This document shows, piece by piece, positions 25,864 to 35,130 of a stretch of DNA of 64,000 bases. Made by a program: the position numbers and the translations under genes. The first letter of the stretch is position 1. Each line of letters opens with the position of its first letter. This DNA is from Stappia indica. GTDB lineage: Bacteria; Pseudomonadota; Alphaproteobacteria; Rhizobiales; Stappiaceae. Below the pieces are notes generated by a model. It had not been told where the DNA came from. It searched no databases and was given only the letters and a program-made list of their open reading frames with translations. The DNA is taken from NCBI RefSeq assembly GCF_020177335.1, contig NZ_JAIVMG010000004.1, forward strand, positions 266,486-330,485. The letters run 5' to 3'.

Positions 25864-26999
25864 CAAGCCCTGTCGCTGCGCAGCGACGGGGCCAGCACCG
25901 TCACCATCAAAGCCATCACCGCCAGGAAGACGAACCCGGCGGTGAGCGACAGCCCCTCGGCAATGGCGCCGACGAGCGGCGGGCCGAGCAACAGGCTGCC
26001 GTAGCCAAGGGTCGAGACACTGGCGAGCCCCGCCCCCGGCGAGATCACCGGATCGCTCGCCGCGCGGGAATAGACCAGCGGCGCCAAGGGCGCCATTCCG
26101 GCCCCCGTCAGCGCAAATCCGGCCCAGGCCACCACCACATTGGGCGCCAGCACCACCGTCAGGATGCCGCTCGCCGCCACGACCCCGCCGACCCGGGCGA
26201 CATTGCTGGGGCCGAACCGCACCACCAGCCGATCCCCGGCGAAACGAAAGGTCACCATGAAGATGGAAAAGAAGGTGAAGCCCAGCGCCGCATAGGCCTC
26301 GCCGGCGTTCAGCACATCGACCAGGAAGATCGCCCCCCAGTCGGCAATCGCCCCCTCGCCGATCATGGCACAGAAACCGAGCATGCCGACGAGGATCAGG
26401 CTGCCGCGCGGAAGGGCGATCAACGGGCTCTTCTGACCGCGCCCGGTAATGCCCTGCCAGGGGATCGCCGACAGCCACAGCGCCGGAATGGCGGTCAACA
26501 GCGCAAACAACGAGAAATGGGTGGCAACGGAAAGGCCATTCAGGATCGCCAGCGCGCCGATGCCCGCGCCGCACCCGGCGCCAACGCTCCACATGGCGTG
26601 GAACGACACCATGATCGACCGTCCGCGTGCCCGCTCCACCTCCGCGCCGAAGGCATTCATCGCCACATCCATGCCGCCGTGACAGGCACCGAGGAAAAAC
26701 AGCAACGGTGCCAGATGCCAAGGCTCGGAGGCCAGCGCGACCATCGCCAGCGCCGGACCATGGGCAATGGCGACCAGCCGCGAGGTGCGCGCCGCGCCGA
26801 TCTCATCCGCCAGCCGGCCGGCGAGCGGAAACGACAGGATCGCCCCGAGCGCCATGCACAAGAGGTAAAGCCCCAGCTCGCCCTCACCGAGATCGAGCGC
26901 CGCCCGGACACTCGGCACCCGCGAGGCCCAGGACCCGAACAAAGCGCCATTGAAGAAGAAGAGCGCCGAAACGGCGACACGCGGTGTTCTGAGCAGCAT
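25863..26999 (-). CDS. MFS transporter
   Basis: A 378-residue major-facilitator protein with about 12 helices. The loop FPLAGRLADEIGAARTSRL (helix 2-3) and FAGDRLVVRFGPSNVARVGG (helix 8-9) are the MFS A-motif in both halves. N-terminal LFFFNGALFGSWASRVPSVRAALDL resembles the FucP/YbjJ-like group. The substrate is unknown; its location between two purine/amide hydrolase genes makes a nucleobase-type compound possible. It diverges from the creatininase-family gene across 220 bases and converges with the deaminase. Confidence 0.85.
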   Translation of the reverse strand: MLLRTPRVAVSALFFFNGALFGSWASRVPSVRAALDLGEGELGLYLLCMALGAILSFPLAGRLADEIGAARTSRLVAIAHGPALAMVALASEPWHLAPLLFFLGACHGGMDVAMNAFGAEVERARGRSIMVSFHAMWSVGAGCGAGIGALAILNGLSVATHFSLFALLTAIPALWLSAIPWQGITGRGQKSPLIALPRGSLILVGMLGFCAMIGEGAIADWGAIFLVDVLNAGEAYAALGFTFFSIFMVTFRFAGDRLVVRFGPSNVARVGGVVAASGILTVVLAPNVVVAWAGFALTGAGMAPLAPLVYSRAASDPVISPGAGLASVSTLGYGSLLLGPPLVGAIAEGLSLTAGFVFLAVMALMVTVLAPSLRSDRA

Positions 27000-27161
27000 G
27001 CTGGAAAATCCGGATGAGAAAAGACAGGCAGGACAAATGCAGCGTCCCCGAATACCCTGTCCGGCGCGGCGAGGAAATGCACCTGCCGAGAAAATTCAAA
27101 CGATTTAATGTGCAAGAGCCGCTTCCCGGCGCTGCGCGTGATGCGGAATGCGCTATGGTTT

Positions 27162-27175
27162 GCGCCGGCCGGCGC
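27162..27175. promoter_or_regulatory. 14-bp perfect palindrome in the MFS/creatininase divergent region
   Basis: GCGCCGGCCGGCGC lies just after a possible -10 (TATGGT, 27155-27160) and 45 bases before the creatininase-family start. Position suggests an operator, but GC-only palindromes arise easily in this genome. Confidence 0.25.
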
Positions 27176-27219
27176 GATCCGCGCCACAGCACGATCCGAC
27201 CCGCAACAATGAGGCAGCC

Positions 27220-28023
27220 ATGTCCGATCTCCCCCGCAGGTTCTGGCACGAGATGACGGCATTCGATTTCGCCGAAGCCGACACCTCCGACTGGATCGCG
27301 ATCCTCCCGGTCGCCGCCATCGAACAACACGGCCCGCACCTGCCGGTCTTCACCGATACCTGCATCGCCGAAGGACAGATCTCACGGGTGCTGGAGCTGC
27401 TGCCGGACGATCTTCCGGCGACCTTCCTGCCCGTCCAGGCGGTCGGCAAGTCGAACGAACATATTTCCTCGCCCGGCAGCCTGACGCTGTCCTGGGACAC
27501 CGCCACCCGCGCCTGGACCGAGATCGGCGAAAGCGTTTTCCGCGCCGGCATCCGCAAGATGGTGCTGATCACCTCTCACGGCGGCAATGTGCCGATCAGC
27601 GACATCGTCGCCCGGGAATTGCGGGTGAAGCACGACATGCTGGTCACCGCCACCGGCTGGTCCCGCTTCGGTCAGCCCGAGGGGCTGTTTCCGCCGAAGG
27701 AGTTCACCTACGGCATCCACGGCGGCGATATCGAGACCTCGCTGATGCTGTATCTGCGCCCGGATCTCGTCAAGATGGACAAGGCGCGCGACTTTGCCTC
27801 CACCCAGCTCGACTTCATCGAAGAGTTCAAGCATCTGCGCGGTCATGGGCCGGCCCAGTTCGGCTGGAAGGCGCAGGACCTCAATCCGGCGGGCGTCGTC
27901 GGCAACGCCGCCAATGCCAGCGCCGCGAAGGGACAGGCTTCGCTCGACCATGCCGCGCGCGGCTTCGTCGAGCTGCTGCAGGACATCCACGCCTTCGATC
28001 TTGAACGCCTCTGGCGCCCCTGA
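27220..28023 (+). CDS. Creatininase/creatinine amidohydrolase-family protein
   Basis: A 267-residue member of the creatininase family. Metal-binding segments are present: AAIEQHGPHLPVFTDT (Glu, His, Asp) near residues 32-47, TSHGGNVPI, and GIHGGDIETSLML with the conserved Glu. Family members open small cyclic amides (creatinine, formamidopyrimidines, mycofactocin peptide). Because it adjoins an 8-oxoguanine deaminase-like gene and an MFS carrier, a ring-opening step in purine or pyrimidine breakdown is plausible but unproven. The ATG at 27220 is placed by homology with a GAGG just upstream. Confidence 0.83.
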   Translation: MSDLPRRFWHEMTAFDFAEADTSDWIAILPVAAIEQHGPHLPVFTDTCIAEGQISRVLELLPDDLPATFLPVQAVGKSNEHISSPGSLTLSWDTATRAWTEIGESVFRAGIRKMVLITSHGGNVPISDIVARELRVKHDMLVTATGWSRFGQPEGLFPPKEFTYGIHGGDIETSLMLYLRPDLVKMDKARDFASTQLDFIEEFKHLRGHGPAQFGWKAQDLNPAGVVGNAANASAAKGQASLDHAARGFVELLQDIHAFDLERLWRP

Positions 28024-28040
28024 CGTCCCCCTTGGAACAG

Positions 28041-28079
28041 CCCTCTCCCCGCCGCCTTGCGGGCGCTGCGGGGAGAGGG
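28041..28079. terminator. Strong bidirectional hairpin between convergent genes
   Basis: CCCTCTCCCCGC (28041-28052) is exactly mirrored by GCGGGGAGAGGG (28068-28079), with an inner CGCC/GGGCG stem around TTGC. Twelve perfect pairs sit between the creatininase-family stop and the ArsC-like stop. Similar CCCTCTCCCCGC repeats are dispersed in Rhizobiales genomes, so this may be a repeat element that doubles as a terminator. Confidence 0.65.
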
Positions 28080-28086
28080 CGCGTCC

Positions 28087-28437
28087 TCACGCGCACACAG
28101 TCGCCCATTCCTCCCGGTTGAATCCGACCAGCCAGCGCCCGTCCGCATCCAGCACCGGCCGCTTGATCAAAGAGGGGTTCGCCACCAGTACCGCAATCGC
28201 CGAGGCCGCATCGGTCACACCGGCGCGTGTCTCCTCCGGCAGCTTGCGCCACGTGGTACCGCGCCGGTTGACGAGCTCCTCCCAGCCCAACTCCTGCACG
28301 AAACGCGCAAGCAAATCAGCGTCCAGACCGGCTTTCCGGTAGTCATGAAACACATGATCGACACCATTTTCTGCTAGGAACGAACGCGCCTTCTTCATGG
28401 TATCGCAGTTGGAGATCCCGTAGATCGTGACAGTCAT
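28087..28437 (-). CDS. ArsC/Spx-like (YffB) thioredoxin-fold protein
   Basis: A 116-residue ArsC-superfamily protein. The N-terminal YGISNCDTMKKARSFL places a single Cys11 at the active site, with the HDYRKAGLD and LIKRPVLDADGRWLVGF motifs of the YffB/Spx/ArsC fold. True arsenate reductases have extra catalytic residues that I cannot confirm, and no other ars genes are nearby. A glutathione-linked reductase role is therefore as likely as arsenate reduction. The ATG at 28437 is the homology-supported start. It diverges from the cyclase gene across 86 bases. Confidence 0.8.
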   Translation of the reverse strand: MTVTIYGISNCDTMKKARSFLAENGVDHVFHDYRKAGLDADLLARFVQELGWEELVNRRGTTWRKLPEETRAGVTDAASAIAVLVANPSLIKRPVLDADGRWLVGFNREEWATVCA

Positions 28438-28523
28438 CGTCTCTCCCTGAATGTCGGAACGTTTGTGGCATTTGACCGTGCCCCATCTCTTGCGCACATC
28501 ATAGGGACGACAACACAAGGCGA

Positions 28524-30245
28524 ATGGCAATGGTCGAAACGCGTGGAACCACAGGTACGGCGAGCGCCGCTGCGTTTCGGCAGCGCCTGCGTCTGGTGAG
28601 CGGCCTGACCCTCCTGACCTTCGCCTTCACCCATTTCCTCAATCACATGCTCGGGCTCTGGTCGCTTGAGGCGATGGAGGCCGGGCGCGAGCTGTTCCTG
28701 GCCGTCTGGCGCAACCCGCTGGGCGAGCTCCTGCTCGTGACCGCGATTCTCACCCATGTCGCCCTCGCCCTGTGGAAGACCGCGCGGCGGCGCACCTGGC
28801 GCATGCCGGTCTGGCAATGGATCCAGTTGCTGCTCGGTCTGGCCATTCCCTATCTGCTGATTCCGCATGTGATCGGCACCGCCGGGCTCGCCGCCCGCTT
28901 CGGCTACGCCGACACCTACCGCAATGTGCTGACGATCTTCTGGCCCGGTTTGCTCGTCAACCAGACCACCTTGATGGTGCTGGTCTGGACCCATGGCATG
29001 ATCGGTCTGCATTTCTGGCTCCGCCTCAGCAAGGTCTACCGGCGCTGGTTCCCCTGGCTCTTGTCCGTGGCGGTGCTGGTGCCGGTGCTCGCGTCCCTTG
29101 GCTGGATCGGCGCGGCCCGACGGCTGGCCCTGGTGGAACAGGTCCCCTTCCCCCTCACCGGGGAGATGATCACCTGGTCCGATCCGCTGATCCTCATTCT
29201 GCAACGGGGATTTTTCGGTCTGCTGGCCTTGGTCGTGGCCGCGATTCTGGTGCGCACCATCCGTCGCCGCTTCGCCGAGACCATTACCATCACATACCCG
29301 GGCGGCAGAACCCTCAGGGTCGTCCCGGGCCCGACATTGCTGGAAGTCAGCCGCATGAACGGCATCGCCCATGCGGATGTCTGCGGCGGACGGGCACGCT
29401 GCTCCACCTGCCGCACCCGTATTCTGGCCGGCGGCGACAGCCTGCCGCCGCCCTCCACCCAGGAAGCACAGGTGCTGGCGCGGATCGGCGCCGATGACAC
29501 CGTGCGGCTCGCCTGCCAGATCCGCCCCACCGCCCCGCTCAAGGTACAGCCGCTGGTGCCGGCGCGCGGCGCACCCCGCCGCAACGTCACCTCCGGCGAT
29601 GCCTACCACTGGGGGGTGGAGCAGCCAGCCGCGATCCTCTTCGTCGATCTGCGCAACTTCACCGGCATTACCGAAAGCCGCCTGTCCTATGACGTGGTGT
29701 TCCTGCTCAACCGCTACCTTGGCGAAACGGCCCGGGCCATCGAGGCCTGCGGAGGCTATGTCGACAAGTTCATCGGCGATGGGGTGATGGCGATCTTCGG
29801 CATGACCGACGGCATCCAGTCCGGCTGCCGCAATGCTCTTGCCGCCACCAATGCCATCGCCGAAAACCTGGAGCACCTGAACGTAGAACTGGCCAGCCAG
29901 CTCGAGACCCCCTTGCGGATCGGCATGGGCCTTCATGCCGGGCAGGTGATCCTGGGCCGGATCGGCGCGGCCGATGGCGGCAACCTGGGAGCTGGCACCC
30001 GCATCACCGCCCTTGGCGACGTGGTCAATATCGCCAGCCGGCTGGAAGCCGCCTCCAAGGAACTCGGCCAGACGCTGGTCGTCTCGCGGCAGGTCCTGAG
30101 GATCGCCGGATATTCCTGCGACGCGGCTCGGGAAACGGAAATCGAAGTACGCGGCCGCAGTCGCCCGATGACCGTCTATGCCGTGACCCCGCCCACACCG
30201 CTGCGCGAAGCTCTCGCCAGCCCGACGGAAAACGCGGCGGAATGA
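28524..30245 (+). CDS. Redox-type class III adenylate cyclase: membrane heme-b-like anchor, [2Fe-2S] domain, cyclase domain
   Basis: A 573-residue protein with three modules. Residues 20-245 form six helices rich in His (37, 41, 78, 115, 157, 163), like the diheme cytochrome b anchor of succinate dehydrogenase. Residues 255-345 are a plant-type ferredoxin with Cys287, 293, 296 and 331. Residues 367-540 are a class III cyclase with metal Asp375 and Asp419 (FVDLRNFT, GDGVMAIFG), Lys415, Asp499 and transition-state Asn502/Arg506. The plan matches CyaC of Sinorhizobium meliloti, a quinone/redox-sensing adenylate cyclase. It likely converts respiratory redox state to cAMP. An ATG at 28530 is an alternative start. 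Confidence 0.88.
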   Translation: MAMVETRGTTGTASAAAFRQRLRLVSGLTLLTFAFTHFLNHMLGLWSLEAMEAGRELFLAVWRNPLGELLLVTAILTHVALALWKTARRRTWRMPVWQWIQLLLGLAIPYLLIPHVIGTAGLAARFGYADTYRNVLTIFWPGLLVNQTTLMVLVWTHGMIGLHFWLRLSKVYRRWFPWLLSVAVLVPVLASLGWIGAARRLALVEQVPFPLTGEMITWSDPLILILQRGFFGLLALVVAAILVRTIRRRFAETITITYPGGRTLRVVPGPTLLEVSRMNGIAHADVCGGRARCSTCRTRILAGGDSLPPPSTQEAQVLARIGADDTVRLACQIRPTAPLKVQPLVPARGAPRRNVTSGDAYHWGVEQPAAILFVDLRNFTGITESRLSYDVVFLLNRYLGETARAIEACGGYVDKFIGDGVMAIFGMTDGIQSGCRNALAATNAIAENLEHLNVELASQLETPLRIGMGLHAGQVILGRIGAADGGNLGAGTRITALGDVVNIASRLEAASKELGQTLVVSRQVLRIAGYSCDAARETEIEVRGRSRPMTVYAVTPPTPLREALASPTENAAE

Positions 30246-30515
30246 ACAGGACCTGACGGTGACGGCCCAGCTTGGACCGCCCCCCATGAAATGGGCTGAA
30301 AATGGCGCGGCTCGCCGCCGATCAGCCGTTTCTGAAACATCTGATTCGCGCCCCTCTCGCAAATAGACGAAAGCACGCTGGACGCGCGGTTTCAGGCTTG
30401 TTTAGATGCGAGGCGACGGATTGCAAAAAATGGTTAAGACCACTTGTGATCGACTGGCGAAAGATCGGCATGAGGCAATCCGCATGAAAAAACAAAAGAA
30501 AACAATGAGGGGAAC

Positions 30516-32099
30516 ATGCGCATCATCGGACAACTGGCTCTTGCGGGAGCGATAGCCTCGACAACCCTTACGGCAGCCTCCGCCGAGACACTGAAATACG
30601 CCTTTCAAGGCACCCTCAACCAGCTCGACCCCTATACCCTGAACGAAACCTTCACGCTCGGCTCCCATGGCAATGTCTATGAGGGGCTGACCCGCCGGGC
30701 ACCGGACCTCACAATCGAACCGGCCCTTGCCGAACGCTGGGAGATCATCGAGCCGAATCGCTGGCGCTTTTATCTGCGCAAGGGCGTGAAATTCCACAAT
30801 GGCAACGATTTCAATGCCGATGACGTGGTGTTCTCCGCTGGGCGCGTCCGCTCGGAAGGCTCCGACCTGACCTCGCGTATCGATCCGGATGTGAAGGTGG
30901 AGAAGATCGACGATTTCACCGTCGATTTCGTCCTGCCCGAGCCGAACCCGATCCTTCACTACTCCTGGGACACCTGGTTCATCATGGACAAGGAGTGGAC
31001 GGAGGCCAATGACGCGGTCAAGGTCACCTCTGCCTCGGACACCACGCCGAACTACGCCTCGCTTCACGCCAACGGCACCGGCCCGTTCACGGTCGTCAGC
31101 CACGAGGCCGGCGTCAAGACCGTCTATGCGCGCTATGACGACTGGTGGGACACCGCGATCCACAATCTCGATACGGTCGAATTCACACCGATCGCCTCGG
31201 ACGCGACCCGCATCGCCGCGCTCCTGTCCGGCGATCTCGACATGGTCTATCCGGTGCCCGTTCAAGACATCAAGCGGGTGGAGAGCAACGAGGGCACGCG
31301 CGCCCTGACGGGTCCGGAGCTGCGCACCGTCTTTCTCGGCTTCGACCAGCGCCGTGACGAGTTGCTGCATTCGACAGTGAAGGGCAAGAACCCGTTCAAG
31401 GATGTGCGGGTGCGCAAGGCCTTCTACCAGGCGCTCAATCTTGACGCGATCCGCGACAAGATCATGCGCGGCCTGTCGACGCCGTCCGCCCTGATGATCT
31501 CGCCCTTCCTGTTCTCCCGGGCCGGTGATTTCGAGCGCCTGCCCTATGATCCGAAGGCGGCGAAGGCGCTTCTGGTCGAAGCCGGCTACCCTGATGGCTT
31601 CGGCGTCAGTCTGGACTGCCCGAACGATCGCTATGTCAATGACGAGGCGATCTGCCAGACGGTCGCCGCCTTCCTTGCGCGGATCGGCATCCAGGTTGAC
31701 CTCAACGCCCAGCCGAAGGCCCAGTATTTCGCCAAGGTGCTGGCCTCCGGCGGCTACGACACCTCGTTCTATCTGCTCGGCTGGACCCCGGCGTCCTTCG
31801 ACAGCTCGAACGTGCTCGCCGACCTGCATGGCTGTCGCAACGACAAGGGCACCGGCGGGCCGTTCAATCTCGGCGGCTACTGCAATCCGGAGGTCGATGC
31901 CCTCACCGCGCGGATCTTCGCCGAGAACGATCCGGACACGCGCGACCAGCTGATCGTCGACGCCTATCGCCTTACCCTTGACGATGTGGCCTATATTCCG
32001 CTGCATCAGCAGGGGCTTGCCTGGGGCGTTTCAAACCGGGTCGAGCTGCAGCAACGGGCGGACAACCAGTTCCACTTCCGCTGGGTCGTGAAGAAATAG
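30516..32099 (+). CDS. ABC transporter substrate-binding protein, family 5 (peptide/nickel class)
   Basis: A 527-residue periplasmic binding protein. A signal peptide (residues 1-23) is followed by ETLKYAFQGTLNQLDPYTLNETF, WRFYLRKGVKFHNGNDFNADDVVFS and VRKAFYQALNLDAIRDKIM, all typical of SBP_bac_5 proteins for oligopeptides, nickel complexes or opines. ATG 30516 is preceded by GAGGGG. It opens a five-gene operon (SBP, two permeases, two ATPases). The 270 bases upstream contain an AT-richer stretch suited to a promoter but no clear operator. Two Cys pairs near 365-385 and 428-443 could form disulfides. The ligand is unknown. Confidence 0.9.
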   Translation: MRIIGQLALAGAIASTTLTAASAETLKYAFQGTLNQLDPYTLNETFTLGSHGNVYEGLTRRAPDLTIEPALAERWEIIEPNRWRFYLRKGVKFHNGNDFNADDVVFSAGRVRSEGSDLTSRIDPDVKVEKIDDFTVDFVLPEPNPILHYSWDTWFIMDKEWTEANDAVKVTSASDTTPNYASLHANGTGPFTVVSHEAGVKTVYARYDDWWDTAIHNLDTVEFTPIASDATRIAALLSGDLDMVYPVPVQDIKRVESNEGTRALTGPELRTVFLGFDQRRDELLHSTVKGKNPFKDVRVRKAFYQALNLDAIRDKIMRGLSTPSALMISPFLFSRAGDFERLPYDPKAAKALLVEAGYPDGFGVSLDCPNDRYVNDEAICQTVAAFLARIGIQVDLNAQPKAQYFAKVLASGGYDTSFYLLGWTPASFDSSNVLADLHGCRNDKGTGGPFNLGGYCNPEVDALTARIFAENDPDTRDQLIVDAYRLTLDDVAYIPLHQQGLAWGVSNRVELQQRADNQFHFRWVVKK

Positions 32100-32181
32100 C
32101 GGCAACGGGATCTCCGGCGGGCCGCGACCTCATCCGCGCCGCCCGCCGGACCTTTCCAGGCTTTCCACTCATCGAGGCTTC

Positions 32182-33159
32182 ATGCTTGCCTTCACCATCC
32201 GCCGTCTGCTCCAGGCCATCGGCGTCATGCTCGTCGTCGCCCTGATTTCCTTCACCCTGTTTCGCTATGTCGGCGATCCGGTCAACCAGATGGTTGGCCT
32301 GGACACCTCGCTGGAACAGCGCGAGGCCTTGCGCGAGCAACTGGGACTGAACGATCCGGTTCTGGTCCAGTTCGCCCGCTTCGTCACCCGCGCGGCACAA
32401 CTGGATTTCGGCACCTCCTATCAGTTCCGCCAGCCGGTGGTCGATCTGATCGGCCGGCGCTTGCCGGCAACGCTGGAGCTGTCGCTGGTCTCCGCGCTGC
32501 TGGCCCTGCTCTGCGGCATTCCCATGGGCGTCTACACCGGCCTCAACCGTGACAGCCTGCTGTCCAAGCTGTTTCTCACCATTTCGCTGATCGGCATATC
32601 GCTGCCGACCTTCTTCATCGGCATCCTGCTGATCTTCCTGTTTTCCGTGACCCTGCAATGGCTGCCGAGCTTCGGGCGGGGAGAGGTGGTGGATTTCGGC
32701 TGGTGGAGCACCGGGCTCTTGACGATCAGCGGCCTCAAGGCGCTGATCCTGCCCGCAATCACCCTCGGCCTGTTCCAGATGACACTGATCATGCGGCTGG
32801 TGCGCTCGGAAATGCTTGAGGTGATCCGCACCGACTACATCAAGTTCGCCCGCGCCCGTGGTCTCAGCCAGCGCAGCATCCATTTCCGCCACGCCCTGAA
32901 GAACACGCTGGTGCCGGTGATCACCATCACCGGCCTGCAACTGGGCTCGATCATCGCCTTCGCGATCATCACCGAGACCGTGTTCCAGTGGCCGGGCATG
33001 GGGCTGTTGTTCCTGCAATCGGTGCAGAATGTCGATATTCCGGTGATGGCCGCCTACCTGATGCTGATCGCCTTCCTGTTCGTCGTCATCAACCTGATCG
33101 TCGACCTGCTCTATTTCGTCGTCGACCCGCGCCTGCGGGTCGAGCGCGCGTCCCATTGA
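32182..33159 (+). CDS. ABC transporter permease, DppB type
   Basis: A 325-residue permease with six helices. The N-terminal MLAFTIRRLLQAIGVMLVVALISFTLFRYVGDP and the C-terminal loop DYIKFARARGLSQRSIHFRHALKNTLVPVITITG (EAA motif) are characteristic of DppB/OppB. It forms the membrane channel with the next gene product. It follows the binding protein by 82 bases. Confidence 0.92.
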   Translation: MLAFTIRRLLQAIGVMLVVALISFTLFRYVGDPVNQMVGLDTSLEQREALREQLGLNDPVLVQFARFVTRAAQLDFGTSYQFRQPVVDLIGRRLPATLELSLVSALLALLCGIPMGVYTGLNRDSLLSKLFLTISLIGISLPTFFIGILLIFLFSVTLQWLPSFGRGEVVDFGWWSTGLLTISGLKALILPAITLGLFQMTLIMRLVRSEMLEVIRTDYIKFARARGLSQRSIHFRHALKNTLVPVITITGLQLGSIIAFAIITETVFQWPGMGLLFLQSVQNVDIPVMAAYLMLIAFLFVVINLIVDLLYFVVDPRLRVERASH

Positions 33160-33170
33160 GGAGCCAGCCG

Positions 33171-34118
33171 ATGTCCCCGATCAGCGACAACCTCGACACG
33201 GAACGCCGCGGCGTCGTCTTCCGCCTGCGTCAGAGCGACATGCTGCATTCCTTCCTGCGGTCGAAGATCGCGATGCTCTCCGCGCTCATCACCCTTGCCG
33301 CCATCATCGGCGCCGCCTTCGCGCCCTGGCTCGCCCCGCATGATCCGTTCGATCTCGCCAGCCTGTCGATCCTCGATTCGCAGCTGCCGCCGGTTGGCAT
33401 GGAGGGCGCCGATCCGCTCTATCTGCTGGGCACCGACGATCAGGGCCGCGATGTCTTCTCCGGCATCCTCTACGGCGCCCGCATCTCCCTCGCGGTCGGG
33501 TTCGTCTCGGTGCTGCTGGCGGCGGTCGTCGGCGTCCTGCTCGGCCTTGTCGCCGGCTATGTCGGCGGGCGCACCGATGCCATCATCATGCGCATCGCCG
33601 AGGTGCAGCTCACCTTTCCGGCGATCCTGATCGCGCTTCTGATCGACGGTGTCGCCCGCGCCGTCTTCGGCAATCTCGACCGGGAACGGTATGCCTTCTG
33701 GATCCTGGTGCTGTCCATCGCCCTGTCCTTCTGGGTGCAATTCGCCCGCACCGTGCGCGGCTCGACGCTGGTGGAGCGCAACAAGGAATACGTCCAGGCC
33801 GCCCGGCTGATCGGCATTCCGCCCTTTCTGATCATGATCCGGCATGTGTTGCCCAATGTCATCGGCCCGGTTCTGGTGATCGCGACCATCAGCCTCGGCC
33901 TTGCCATCATCACCGAGGCCACGCTCTCCTTCCTCGGTGTCGGCATCCCGCCGACCCAGCCCTCGCTCGGCACCCTGGTACGGATCGGCAATGACTTCCT
34001 GTTTTCCGGCGAATGGTGGATCGCCATGTTCCCGGGCTTCGCCCTGGCCATTCTGGTGCTTGCGGTCAATTTGCTGGGCGACTGGCTGCGCGACGCGCTG
34101 AACCCCAAGCTGCGGTAG
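33171..34118 (+). CDS. ABC transporter permease, DppC type
   Basis: A 315-residue permease. The EAA loop EYVQAARLIGIPPFLIMIRHVLPNVIGPVLV and LGTDDQGRDVFSGILYGARISLAVGF are DppC/OppC hallmarks. The ATG at 33171 has GAGGAGCC upstream; the open frame before it has no homology. It begins 11 bases after the DppB-like stop and precedes the first ATPase by 10 bases. Confidence 0.92.
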   Translation: MSPISDNLDTERRGVVFRLRQSDMLHSFLRSKIAMLSALITLAAIIGAAFAPWLAPHDPFDLASLSILDSQLPPVGMEGADPLYLLGTDDQGRDVFSGILYGARISLAVGFVSVLLAAVVGVLLGLVAGYVGGRTDAIIMRIAEVQLTFPAILIALLIDGVARAVFGNLDRERYAFWILVLSIALSFWVQFARTVRGSTLVERNKEYVQAARLIGIPPFLIMIRHVLPNVIGPVLVIATISLGLAIITEATLSFLGVGIPPTQPSLGTLVRIGNDFLFSGEWWIAMFPGFALAILVLAVNLLGDWLRDALNPKLR

Positions 34119-34128
34119 GGCTGGCACG

Positions 34129-35130
34129 ATGACACAGATCCCCTTGCTTTCGGTCGAGAACCTCCGGGTCGAATTTCCGACCCGCCACGGCGTCCTGACC
34201 GCCATCGATGGTATTTCCTTTTCCCTGCGCGAAGGCGAGGTGCTGGGCGTCGTGGGCGAATCCGGCGCTGGCAAGTCCCTCACCGGCGCGGCGGTGATCG
34301 GCCTGCTGGAGCCGCCCGGGCGGATCGCCGGCGGTGAGATCCGCCTGAAGGGCGAGCGGATCGACACCCTGTCGCCGGCGGCCCTGCGCCGGGTCCGCGG
34401 CAAGCGCATCGGCATGGTGTTCCAGGATCCGCTCACCAGTCTCAATCCGCTGTTCACCATCGGCGACCAGATCATCGAGACGATCATGACCCATTTGCCG
34501 GTCTCCGAGGCGGAGGCACGCAAGCGGGCCATCGCCCTGCTGGACGAGGTGGGCATTCCCGCCGCCGCCCAGCGGCTTTCCGCCTATCCGCATCAGTTCT
34601 CCGGCGGCATGCGTCAAAGGGTGGTGATCGCGCTGGCGCTCTGCGCCGAACCGGAGCTGGTGATCGCCGACGAGCCGACCACCGCGCTTGACGTATCGGT
34701 GCAGGCGCAGATCATTCACCTGTTGCAGCGCATCTGCCGCGATCACCGTACGGCGGTGATGCTGATCACCCACGACATGGGGGTGATCGCCGAAACCGCC
34801 GACCGGGTGGCGGTGATGTACTCGGGGCGCATTGCCGAAATCGGCCCGGTGCGGGATGTGATCGCCAACCCGCGCCACCCCTATACGGTCGGCCTGATGG
34901 GGGCGATCCCCACCTTGAGCGGCGACCAGCAGCGCCTGACCCAGATCCCCGGCGCCATGCCCCGTCTCGATGCCATCCCCTCCGGCTGCGCCTTCAACCC
35001 GCGCTGCGCCCAAGCCTTCGACCGCTGCCGGCGGGAGCGTCCCGCCCTGATGCCCGCCGGTGAAGGCGAGGCCGCATGCTGGCTGGTGCATACGGCCAAA
35101 CAAAAGGCCGGCGAAGGAGAGACCGCATGA
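34129..35130 (+). CDS. ABC transporter ATP-binding protein, DppD type
   Basis: A 333-residue ATPase. Walker A GESGAGKSLTG, Q-loop VFQDPLTSLNP, signature FSGGMRQRVVIALAL, Walker B LVIADEPTTALD and the C-terminal extension with the Cys-rich CAFNPRCAQAFDRC motif, which in DppD-type ATPases can carry an iron-sulfur cluster, are present. Its stop overlaps the DppF start (ATGA). Confidence 0.93.
   Translation: MTQIPLLSVENLRVEFPTRHGVLTAIDGISFSLREGEVLGVVGESGAGKSLTGAAVIGLLEPPGRIAGGEIRLKGERIDTLSPAALRRVRGKRIGMVFQDPLTSLNPLFTIGDQIIETIMTHLPVSEAEARKRAIALLDEVGIPAAAQRLSAYPHQFSGGMRQRVVIALALCAEPELVIADEPTTALDVSVQAQIIHLLQRICRDHRTAVMLITHDMGVIAETADRVAVMYSGRIAEIGPVRDVIANPRHPYTVGLMGAIPTLSGDQQRLTQIPGAMPRLDAIPSGCAFNPRCAQAFDRCRRERPALMPAGEGEAACWLVHTAKQKAGEGETA

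Noticed and set aside
28434..30362. A 642-codon open frame antisense to the cyclase gene
   Set aside because: Composition is rich in Gln, Gly, His and Asp with no recognisable domain, and it is the complement of a gene with clear catalytic motifs. In this GC-rich genome such antisense frames are common.
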